From NCBI GenBank assembly GCA_030592145.1, contig JAUVKJ010000101.1:1-6496 (forward strand): a stretch of DNA of 6,496 nt. Direction: 5' to 3'. Made by a program: the position numbers and the translations under genes. The notes under the pieces are model-generated. The model was not told the origin of the DNA, searched no databases, and saw only the letters and a program-made list of their open reading frames with translations. This document shows positions 1 through 6,496 of this stretch, piece by piece. Every line of letters starts with the position of its first letter. Positions within the stretch are counted from its first letter, which is position 1. This DNA is from Bacteroides sp. (lineage in GTDB: Bacteria; Bacteroidota; Bacteroidia; Bacteroidales; SM23-62).

Positions 1-676
1 GGGGATCCCCATCGGGTACGAACAGGGCGTCGTGAGGTTCGAAATCCCTTACATTGGCATCCATGAATTCCTTCTCCCGCGTGGGTACATAAGGGGGATT
101 GCTAACGATCAGATCCAGGCGTGGCAATCCTTCCGGCAGATTCTCCTCCCTGATATCATGCAGCATGAAATCCACACCCAGTCCCAGCCTCCTGGCATTT
201 TCCGCAGCCAGGTCAAGGGCGTCCTTATGAAAATCTGTCGCCCAGACTGTTGCATCCGGCAGGTTTTTATCCAGTGCCAGGGCAATGCACCCGGAACCCG
301 TCCCGATGTCAAGGATACTGCACCGCTCCCCTGCATGGTCTTCCAGTATCCATTGTACCAGCTCTTCGGTTTCGGGCCGGGGGATAAGTGCTGCCGCACC
401 CACCTTCAGGTTCAGTTCATAAAACACGGTTTCCCCTGTAATGTACTGTACGGGAGTCATTTTCCTGAGGCTTCGGATTGCGTTCCGGAACCACTCTATG
501 TCAGGAGGCATGAGGATCTCATGTTTTCTCATTCCTGCCTCATGGCGTTTCAAATCGAGTCGGTAAAGACATAAAACCTCTATGATTGAGTCGATTTCTC
601 TTTCCGGATAGAGTTTCGAAAGCTCTTTTTTAATATTTTCGCGTAGGGCCTGTATGGTGGATGTTGAAGGGATCAT
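1..676 (-). CDS. prmC: Peptide chain release factor N5-glutamine methyltransferase, partial (3' end outside window)
   Basis: Known role: PrmC (HemK) uses S-adenosylmethionine in the cytoplasm to methylate the glutamine of the GGQ motif in release factors RF1 and RF2, which speeds translation termination. Seen: 225 codons are visible and the frame stays open to the left edge. Family members are usually about 280-290 residues, so some 55-65 C-terminal residues are missing. The N-terminal helical domain includes PVQYITGE (residues 75-82). The Rossmann methyltransferase fold has the SAM-binding motif DIGTGSG (123-129), and the diagnostic catalytic NPPY motif is at 193-196 (bases 89-100), followed by VPTRE. 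The ATG at 676-674 is the first Met after an in-frame TAA, and the next in-frame ATG would cut into the helical domain; no clear Shine-Dalgarno precedes it. The gene is divergent from ribD. Identification is secure; the start is less so. Confidence 0.95.
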   Translation of the reverse strand, partial: MIPSTSTIQALRENIKKELSKLYPEREIDSIIEVLCLYRLDLKRHEAGMRKHEILMPPDIEWFRNAIRSLRKMTPVQYITGETVFYELNLKVGAAALIPRPETEELVQWILEDHAGERCSILDIGTGSGCIALALDKNLPDATVWATDFHKDALDLAAENARRLGLGVDFMLHDIREENLPEGLPRLDLIVSNPPYVPTREKEFMDANVRDFEPHDALFVPDGDP

Positions 677-695
677 CAAGAGTAAAGTTAACGAA

Positions 696-1733
696 ATGGA
701 TGAATATTACATGGCGCGTTGCCTGGATCTGGCAAGGAAGGGATTCGGAGCCACTGCACCCAATCCCATGGTGGGCTGCGTGATTGTCTGTGGAGACAGG
801 ATCATCGGGGAGGGTTACCACAGGGCCTGCGGGGAAGCCCACGCTGAAGTGAATGCGCTTGCATCGGTGAAAGACCCCGGGCTCCTGACTGATTCCACAC
901 TGTATGTGAACCTTGAACCCTGCTCGCATTTCGGAAAAACGCCTCCCTGCTCCGGCCTGATCATTGAAAAAATGATCCCGCGGGTAGTCATCGGCAGTCT
1001 TGATCCGAATCCTCTGGTCGGGGGGAAAGGCATACGGCAGATGGAGAAAAAGGGGATAAAAGTAAGCAGCGGGGTTTTGGAGGGGGACTGCCTGGAACTG
1101 AACAAAAGGTTTTTTACCTTCCACCTGAAAAAAAGGCCCTATATCCTGCTTAAATGGGCCCGGACAAAGGATGGCTTTATTGACAGGCACAGGCAGGAGG
1201 GAGATACTGAAGGGGTCAACTGGATTACCGGTAAGGAAGCCAGGCAGTGGGTACATAAATGGAGAAGTGAAGAACAGGCAATACTTGTGGGTACACGTAC
1301 CGCCGCCATTGATAATCCCGAGCTGACCGTGCGCAATTGGAAGGGCCGGAATCCCTTACGCCTGGTGATTGACCGGGAAGGTAAACTCCCGGATCACCTG
1401 AACGTATTTAACGGGGAAGCCGACACCCTGGTTTTTACCTCAAAACCGAAGGAAAACAGGGACAGGGTGAAATACATTATTGTCCCCGAAGGCCATGATT
1501 ATATTACATTCCTGCTTGACCACCTGTATGATCAGGAAATACAATCCCTTCTGGTTGAAGGGGGAGCTGCCCTTTTTGGTTCATTCATTGGGGCCGGACT
1601 CTGGGATGAAGCAAGGGTTTTTACCGGGAACAGGAATTTCGGGAAGGGGATTCCGTCGCCGGAACTTTCTGCCGGACCCGTCGAACAACTGTTCCCGGGC
1701 GGCGATCTCCTTGAAATCTACCGGAACACATGA
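696..1733 (+). CDS. ribD: Bifunctional riboflavin biosynthesis protein RibD (pyrimidine deaminase / uracil reductase)
   Basis: Known role: RibD carries out two successive cytoplasmic steps of riboflavin synthesis: zinc-dependent deamination of 2,5-diamino-6-ribosylamino-4(3H)-pyrimidinone 5'-phosphate, then NADPH-dependent reduction of the ribosyl chain. Seen, numbering from the Met at 696 (345 residues, a normal length): the deaminase domain (about 1-145) has APNPMVG (21-27), the zinc and proton-shuttle motif HAE (His49, Glu51) and PCSHFGKTPPC with ligands Cys76 and Cys85. The reductase domain (about 147-340) has WITGKEAR, the VGTRTAAIDNPELTVR block and the VEGG nucleotide-binding turn (287-290). 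An in-frame ATG at 654 would add 14 residues. I prefer 696 because MDEYYMARCLDLARKG matches the conserved N-terminus of the family, and the 654 start would overlap the prmC start. However, 654 has the better SD-like sequence (AGGG at 645-648). The stop codon lies inside a 21-bp tandem repeat. Confidence 0.95.
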   Translation: MDEYYMARCLDLARKGFGATAPNPMVGCVIVCGDRIIGEGYHRACGEAHAEVNALASVKDPGLLTDSTLYVNLEPCSHFGKTPPCSGLIIEKMIPRVVIGSLDPNPLVGGKGIRQMEKKGIKVSSGVLEGDCLELNKRFFTFHLKKRPYILLKWARTKDGFIDRHRQEGDTEGVNWITGKEARQWVHKWRSEEQAILVGTRTAAIDNPELTVRNWKGRNPLRLVIDREGKLPDHLNVFNGEADTLVFTSKPKENRDRVKYIIVPEGHDYITFLLDHLYDQEIQSLLVEGGAALFGSFIGAGLWDEARVFTGNRNFGKGIPSPELSAGPVEQLFPGGDLLEIYRNT

Positions 1734-1781
1734 TCCCGTCGCAGGAACACATGATCCCGTTGCCACAACCCATGATGCAAC
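1723..1781 (+). repeat. Degenerate 21-bp tandem repeat spanning the ribD stop codon
   Basis: The 17-base core ggaacacatgatcccgt occurs exactly at 1723-1739 and 1744-1760. A decayed third copy at 1765-1781 keeps the central CATGAT. The spacing is 21 bases in both steps. Because 21 is a multiple of three, the ribD stop TGA (1731-1733) recurs in the same frame at 1752-1754 and 1773-1775. In a second frame the array reads through as a seven-residue repeat, THDPVAG. It looks like a local duplication of the 3' end of ribD; a function is not evident. Confidence 0.8.
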
Positions 1782-1857
1782 AAACAGGGCTGATCTTTAG
1801 TCATAATAACAGGGGTTAATTTCAGATTCTGGCATGATTTTTACAGTTAAATAATTG

Positions 1858-1880
1858 AATCAGACCCGATGGACCTGATT
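1858..1880. repeat. Short inverted repeat upstream of the TPR-caspase gene
   Basis: AATCAG (1858-1863) and CTGATT (1875-1880) are perfect inverted copies separated by 11 bases; a CC/GG pair inside the loop could extend the stem. It abuts the possible -33 element of the downstream promoter, so it could be an operator half-site pair. It could also be a weak hairpin after ribD, but no T-tract follows, so I do not call it a terminator. An inverted repeat this short can arise by chance. Confidence 0.3.
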
Positions 1881-1905
1881 TGTATTCCTGAAATCATTAT
1901 CTTTG
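1879..1905 (+). promoter_or_regulatory. Candidate Bacteroidota-type promoter for the caspase/sensor operon
   Basis: TATCTTTG at 1898-1905 matches the known Bacteroidota -7 consensus TAnnTTTG exactly, and TTTG at 1879-1882 could be the -33 element. The spacing between them (15 bases) is shorter than the usual 19-20, which weakens the call. Transcription would begin near 1911, giving a leader of about 45 bases before the ATG at 1957. It lies in the only non-coding spacer upstream of the two-gene cluster. Confidence 0.4.
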
Positions 1906-1956
1906 AAGGGATTCGCCTGATTATCTGAAACATAATGATATAATACCCGAACGGAA

Positions 1957-4305
1957 ATGAAAAATACGAAGCTAATTATTCTGAGCGTTTTCCTGCTTTC
2001 ATCGTTTATACTTAATGCCCAGAACCCGAAGAAATTTTATAAGACAGGGGAGGAGTTTATCCTTGCCGGGAACTACAAGGATGCCGTGGAACAACTCACC
2101 AAAGCGATAGAGTTGGAACCCGATATGGAAAAGGCCTACCTGGCCAGGGCCGAAGCCTATGAGAATCTGGGTATGCCCAGGGAAGCAGCAGAGGACTATG
2201 ACAGGGCTTCAACCTTTCTGGATAAGAAACACGAGGTCTTTTATCATGCGGGAAGGCTTTATTTCGAGTTGGGGGAATATGACAAATCGATAGAAAGGCT
2301 TGACAGGGCCATCCTGATTAAAAGGAATCACGTGGAATCCTACCTGATAAAAACCAGAGTGTTGATGGCCCGGGAGAAGTATGAAGAGGCCCTCAGGGTT
2401 TGCGATATCGCACTGACCCTAAAAGAAACATCTGAAAATTACTATTACCACGGTCTGGTGCAGGTTAAAATCGGCAACCTGGAGTCTGCCGAAATGGATT
2501 TCATCAATGCCGTCTCGAAGGACCGGAGGAATACCGGGGCATTGCGGGCCCTTGCAAATGTACGCTTGCAACTGAGTAAGACGGATTTTGCACTTCAGAG
2601 TGTCAATACCGCCATTCAGCTTGAACCCGAAAACACGGAAGGCTACGTGATCCGCAGCAAGGCATATGTGAAGAAACTGGACTACCCGAAGGCCATCAAT
2701 GATGTCTCCAAGGTTATTTTGATGAATCCTGACAGTGCTGCCATGTATTACCTGCGAGGTGTTTACTACCAGGAATTCGCCCAGCATAACAATGCGGTCA
2801 ATGATTTCACCAAGGCGCTCATGCTGGAGTCTGAAGACGCGGATGCCCTGTACAAACGGGCCTGGTCGTACGAGCAGGTTGCAAACTACAAGGATGCAAT
2901 AAGGGATTATGAAACGCTTGTGGACCTTTCAGAGTACAATGTGCAGGCACAGATCCTGTTAAAGGAGGCCAACGAGAGATTGTTTGAACTGTACCGCGAA
3001 GAAAATGCACCGGAGATTGTCATTCTCGATCCGGCACCCCGCGACAAGCAGATGCTGCAGTTTCCTAAGGATTCAAAGATCGTCAGCATCAAAGGGAAAC
3101 TTGTCGATGAGAGTCCAATTAAGGAACTTAAGGTAGAGGGTATCGGGGTCCAGCCTGTCGAGGGGGAAGACGGATGGGAATTCCTGACCGCCGTCGACAT
3201 TGAGAGCAAGGAGGATGTCCTGATCGAGGTCACCGATGTGTACAACAATACCACCAGCATCCGGTATACCATAAACCTGACCGAGGTGAATCCCCCGGAG
3301 ATTACCATCATTGCACCCTATGCTTCCGACAACGGGGTCATATACCTGGATTCGAAGGATCCGAATATTTATGTGGAGGGAAGGATAGAAGATGAGAGCC
3401 AGATTGAATCCATCATGATCAACGGGGTGCTTGCGAGTTATATTCCCGGGGAATTGAATCCTGGTTTTTCAGCTAACCTGAATATCGTGAACCAGAATAA
3501 GATCCTTGTTACGGCATCGGATATTTTTGGAAATGTAACGGAGGCGGAATTCCGTCTGAATAAGAGTGCGGCCGTGATCTCGGAAAACAATCCCATGGGC
3601 AAGACCTGGGCGGTATTTATCGAGAACTCCGATTACGAGACATTTGCCAGCCTTGACGGTCCGTCAAAAGATGTGACACTCATGCGCGCTGCCCTGGCCA
3701 AATACCAGTTCCACAATGTGATCCATAAAAAAAACATGAACAAGAGCGAAATGGAGAGGTTTTTCTCCATCGAACTGAGAGACCTTGTCCGGAGCAACCG
3801 GGTGAATTCCATCCTGATCTGGTATGCCGGGCACGGAAAATTCATCAATGAGACGGGATACTGGATCCCCACCGATTCCAAAAGGGAAGATGAGTTCACA
3901 TACTTCAATATCAATGCCCTGAAAGCATCCCTGCAGTCTTATTCAAACTATGTAACCCATACACTGGTCATCACCGACGCCTGTGAATCAGGACCGAGTT
4001 TTTACCAGGCCATGCGATCCATTCCCCAGGAGAGAAGCTGCGATGACTGGAAGGCTACCAGGTTCAAGTCCTCCCAGGTATTCGCATCGGCCGGATATGA
4101 ACTGGCAGTGGATAATTCCCAGTTTACCAGGACATTCGCCAACTCGCTTGCCAATAATCCAAATTCATGCATCCCGATCGAGTCTATCGTTAACAAGGTC
4201 ATCCGTGCGGTGGTAAAGAACAAACAGCAGAAGCCCACATTTGGCAAGATCGATGGACTGGAAGACGAGGATGGCACATTTTTCTTCATTTCCAAGGATT
4301 TCTAG
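1957..4305 (+). CDS. Exported TPR / Ig-like / caspase-family (peptidase C14) protein
   Basis: Seen: 782 residues. An N-terminal signal peptide (Lys-rich start, hydrophobic 6-19, likely cleavage LNA|Q at 21/22) has no lipobox Cys, so the protein is probably periplasmic or secreted. About nine TPR units fill residues 23-327, capped by a helix to about 348. Two similar beta modules of about 90 residues (351-441 and 446-535) each open with PEI-x-I and carry DES and a D-x-x-x-N-x-T motif near the end. The caspase-like domain (548-782) has YAGHG with His626 and DACESG with Cys676, 50 residues apart as expected for a C14 His-Cys dyad, and SAGYELAVDN (711-720) in the expected substrate-pocket region. 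No transmembrane segment or type IX sorting domain follows; the caspase fold ends the protein. Inference: TPR and Ig-like parts bind a partner or ligand and control a Cys protease. The substrate is unknown. The sensor gene begins 15 bases downstream. Confidence 0.9.
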   Translation: MKNTKLIILSVFLLSSFILNAQNPKKFYKTGEEFILAGNYKDAVEQLTKAIELEPDMEKAYLARAEAYENLGMPREAAEDYDRASTFLDKKHEVFYHAGRLYFELGEYDKSIERLDRAILIKRNHVESYLIKTRVLMAREKYEEALRVCDIALTLKETSENYYYHGLVQVKIGNLESAEMDFINAVSKDRRNTGALRALANVRLQLSKTDFALQSVNTAIQLEPENTEGYVIRSKAYVKKLDYPKAINDVSKVILMNPDSAAMYYLRGVYYQEFAQHNNAVNDFTKALMLESEDADALYKRAWSYEQVANYKDAIRDYETLVDLSEYNVQAQILLKEANERLFELYREENAPEIVILDPAPRDKQMLQFPKDSKIVSIKGKLVDESPIKELKVEGIGVQPVEGEDGWEFLTAVDIESKEDVLIEVTDVYNNTTSIRYTINLTEVNPPEITIIAPYASDNGVIYLDSKDPNIYVEGRIEDESQIESIMINGVLASYIPGELNPGFSANLNIVNQNKILVTASDIFGNVTEAEFRLNKSAAVISENNPMGKTWAVFIENSDYETFASLDGPSKDVTLMRAALAKYQFHNVIHKKNMNKSEMERFFSIELRDLVRSNRVNSILIWYAGHGKFINETGYWIPTDSKREDEFTYFNINALKASLQSYSNYVTHTLVITDACESGPSFYQAMRSIPQERSCDDWKATRFKSSQVFASAGYELAVDNSQFTRTFANSLANNPNSCIPIESIVNKVIRAVVKNKQQKPTFGKIDGLEDEDGTFFFISKDF

Positions 4306-4320
4306 GTAAATCCTGCACGG

Positions 4321-6496
4321 ATGAAAAATATATACCATTTACGGAAAAGCTTTATTACCGTAGCTTTTCTGCTTTTGCACACCATTGCTTCAGCGCAAAT
4401 CTATTATTTTGATAATTACAGTGTTTCGGATGGACTGGCACAATCGAAGGTCTTTGCCATCATACAGGACCGGAACGACTATATCTGGCTGGGAACGGAA
4501 GGGGGAGTATCACGGTTCGACGGACTGAATTTTGAGAACTTCACATCCGAAGACGGACTGGCCATAAACGGAGTCAGAACCCTATTTGAAGATTCGCGCG
4601 GACTTCTCTGGCTCGGGCATACAGGCGGAGGAATAACACGTTTTGACGGCCGGCAGTTCGAGGTATTCGACGAGGCCGCCATGCTCTTTAACAGCGATAT
4701 CACTTCAATTAATAAAGATCCCGGTGGAGGCATCTGGATCACCACCGCCCGGAGCGGTGCCCTCAATATATGGAACCCGGAGGCTGCTTCTGAAGAATTT
4801 AAATATGAACAATACCAGGGACGGCGGTTGAGTGACCGGGTCTTTGACCTGTCTGTCGGGAAAGACAGTACCCTTTATTTCATAACCGATATCGGGGTAC
4901 AGAAACGAAGTCCCGGATCGGATGAATTCGAGAAATTTTTTATCAAAGGCATGGGATATTTCCAGATCACCTCTTTTCTCGAGGATGCGGCGGGCAATTT
5001 CTGGTTCGGAACCTATAACGATGGACTGTACAAATATGAAAAAGAAACAGAAGCTCTGACTTTCTTTAACACCCGCAACGGACTGGCCCATAATTTTGTC
5101 AGCACATTGTACGAGGACTCCGAAGGGAATATCTGGGTAGGCACCTGGGGCGGTGGACTAACCCGTATTCAGGACGGGAAGCTAAAGACATTCAACAGGG
5201 ATAACGGCTTGCAGGATCTGAAGATCTGGTCCGTACTCGAGGATATGGAAGGAAATATCCTGGTGGGAACAAATGAGAACGGTTTATGTATTTACAAGGG
5301 AGAACAGTTTGTGTCATTTTCCGAAAAGAACGGACTTGTCAATGACCAGGTCTGGGCTGTGCTCCAGGACCGCAAAGGAAAATTCTGGTTCGGGACCAAC
5401 GGGGGGGTCAGTATCTATGACCCCGGCCGGCCTGCGGGCAAAGATTTCCGGCACCTGACCTCCGATCAATATGCCATGGGAAACCAGATACGTTTTCTGA
5501 AGGAAGACAGGCAAGGGCATATCTGGATCGGGACATACGGGAACGGGACCTATGAATATGACCCGGTAAAAGAGAAATTCAGTTATTCTTTCCAGATCAA
5601 TTCCTACAACAAGCAACTGATCGTCACGGCCATGGAAATAGACCGGGACAATAAGCTCTGGGTAGGGACCACCGACGGATTGATCTTTTATGATATCGAC
5701 CAAAAACAGGTTCAGTTTATTACCCAGATCCACGGCCTCGCCGGAATGGATATATCTGCCCTTTATGCAGATTCAAAAGGGATTCTCTGGGTCGGGTCGA
5801 AAGGGAAAGGCATTACGACCATTGAAGGGGATTCTCTCAGCCATCTGAAGCTGGAATATGACTTCACCCCCAATTGTTTCGCCGAAAGCAGTGACGGGAG
5901 GATATGGACCGGAACGGGAGGACAGGGAATTTTTGCCATCGAAGACAGGAAGCTGGTCAAACAGCTGTCGAGGCAAGACGGGCTGCTGGCCAACCTTATT
6001 ACACTGGTCAATGTTGATGAGTTCAATAACGTTTTTATCGGGACCAACCAGGGACTGAACAAATATGTCGCAGCGGAGGAGAAGATCTATACATACATGG
6101 AGAAAAACGGATTTGTAGGCATAGAGACCAAGAATAACGCATCCTTCCGTGACCATGAAGGAAATATCTGGTTCGGAACGGTAGCTGGAGTTGTAAAATA
6201 CGATCCGTCGAAGGAACGCAGATCGGTAATAGACCCCCTGACCCATATCACGCGTATGAGGGTAAACCTTGAAGAGAAGGAATTGATCGGTGGAATGAAA
6301 CTGGGCTACCAGGAGAATTCGGTGATCTTTGATTTTAACAGCATTTGCCTGAAAAACCCCGATGCTGTAAGCTACCGGTACAAACTGGAAGGGGCGGATA
6401 TCGACTGGTTTCCTTCCACCGCTCAGACTACAGCTACTTACCCGGCACTGAGACCCGGGAAATATGTGTTCCAGGTCAAAGCCCGGAACAGTGATG
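4321..6496 (+). CDS. Two-component-type propeller sensor (Reg_prop repeats plus Y_Y_Y domain), partial at 3' end
   Basis: Seen: open from ATG 4321 to the right edge, 725 codons with no stop. A signal peptide (residues 1-25, cleavage ASA|Q) is followed by about 14 propeller repeats with the D-x-x-G-x-I/L-W-x-G-T signature, beginning near residues 47, 88, 130, 177, 219, 263, 305, 347, 393, 438, 481, 521, 565 and 610. Repeats 4, 7 and 13 lack the signature Trp. From about 664 comes a Y_Y_Y domain (YRYKLEGAD..W, then LRPGKYVFQVKARNSD), cut by the window. Known: fourteen such repeats form two seven-bladed propellers in Bacteroidota hybrid two-component sensors, where they bind a periplasmic ligand. 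Not seen: the transmembrane helix and output domain, which could be a histidine kinase with or without receiver and AraC-type domains, a SpoIIE-like phosphatase, or an HTH domain. It probably shares a transcript with the caspase gene 15 bases upstream. No susC/susD-like genes are in view. Confidence 0.9.
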   Translation, partial: MKNIYHLRKSFITVAFLLLHTIASAQIYYFDNYSVSDGLAQSKVFAIIQDRNDYIWLGTEGGVSRFDGLNFENFTSEDGLAINGVRTLFEDSRGLLWLGHTGGGITRFDGRQFEVFDEAAMLFNSDITSINKDPGGGIWITTARSGALNIWNPEAASEEFKYEQYQGRRLSDRVFDLSVGKDSTLYFITDIGVQKRSPGSDEFEKFFIKGMGYFQITSFLEDAAGNFWFGTYNDGLYKYEKETEALTFFNTRNGLAHNFVSTLYEDSEGNIWVGTWGGGLTRIQDGKLKTFNRDNGLQDLKIWSVLEDMEGNILVGTNENGLCIYKGEQFVSFSEKNGLVNDQVWAVLQDRKGKFWFGTNGGVSIYDPGRPAGKDFRHLTSDQYAMGNQIRFLKEDRQGHIWIGTYGNGTYEYDPVKEKFSYSFQINSYNKQLIVTAMEIDRDNKLWVGTTDGLIFYDIDQKQVQFITQIHGLAGMDISALYADSKGILWVGSKGKGITTIEGDSLSHLKLEYDFTPNCFAESSDGRIWTGTGGQGIFAIEDRKLVKQLSRQDGLLANLITLVNVDEFNNVFIGTNQGLNKYVAAEEKIYTYMEKNGFVGIETKNNASFRDHEGNIWFGTVAGVVKYDPSKERRSVIDPLTHITRMRVNLEEKELIGGMKLGYQENSVIFDFNSICLKNPDAVSYRYKLEGADIDWFPSTAQTTATYPALRPGKYVFQVKARNSD

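Noticed and set aside
1..10. Perfect palindrome ggggatcccc at the left edge
   Set aside because: It lies within prmC codons (Gly-Asp-Pro), and a single 10-base palindrome is expected by chance.
32..574. A 180-codon open frame on the plus strand opposite prmC
   Set aside because: The opposite strand in the correct frame carries the full PrmC motif set (PVQYITGE, DIGTGSG, NPPY); this frame shows no recognisable protein features.
630..1256. A 208-codon minus-strand open frame inside ribD
   Set aside because: It is antisense to the well-conserved deaminase and reductase domains and has no family resemblance; a shadow frame.
1480..1800. A 106-codon open frame overlapping the end of ribD and reading the tandem repeat as GTHDPVA units
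   Set aside because: Most of it is out of frame inside the conserved ribD reductase domain, and the repeat part is explained by the 21-bp tandem array; no sign of an independent gene.
1801..1857. Possible ribD terminator in the AT-rich spacer
   Set aside because: No stable GC-rich stem followed by a T-tract can be found between the tandem repeat and the inverted repeat at 1858.
3727..3735. A slippery-type A AAA AAC heptamer in the caspase gene (codons Lys591-Lys592-Asn593)
   Set aside because: It follows simply from Lys-Lys-Asn codons. A shift here would remove both catalytic residues, and no clear downstream structure or alternative domain supports programmed frameshifting.
1957..6496. Mobile element or defence island
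   Set aside because: No transposase, integrase, attachment repeat, tRNA or CRISPR-like array is visible, and the exported location of the caspase argues against a classic cytoplasmic abortive-infection effector.

Overview
The window looks like a chromosomal segment from a member of the Bacteroidota, probably an environmental Bacteroidales-like lineage. The reasons are the moderate GC content, two signal peptides that end in Ala-Gln, weak Shine-Dalgarno sequences, a TAnnTTTG-type promoter candidate, and a two-propeller Reg_prop/Y_Y_Y sensor, a family very common in that phylum. The phylum assignment is an inference from style and families; there is no rRNA or marker phylogeny here.

Layout. 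Positions 1-676 on the minus strand hold the N-terminal three quarters of prmC (release factor glutamine methyltransferase); its 3' end lies beyond the left edge. Divergent from it, with almost no gap, is ribD (696-1733, plus), the bifunctional deaminase/reductase of riboflavin synthesis. These two are ordinary housekeeping genes. A 223-base spacer (1734-1956) follows. It holds a degenerate 21-bp tandem repeat that duplicates the ribD stop codon, then a short inverted repeat and a promoter candidate.

The second half is a likely two-gene operon on the plus strand. The first gene (1957-4305) encodes an exported 782-residue protein: signal peptide, about nine TPR units, two duplicated Ig-like beta modules, and a C-terminal caspase-like (peptidase C14) domain with both catalytic residues (His626, Cys676). 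The second gene begins 15 bases later (4321) and runs off the right edge. It encodes an exported protein with about 14 Reg_prop repeats (enough for two seven-bladed propellers), followed by the start of a Y_Y_Y domain. This is the sensor half of a hybrid two-component or related periplasm-to-cytoplasm signalling protein, whose output domain is not visible.

The point of interest is the pairing of an exported caspase-like protease with a propeller sensor that should face the same compartment. The sequence suggests, but does not prove, that they act in one signalling or proteolytic pathway. Both prmC and the sensor ORF are open at the window edges.
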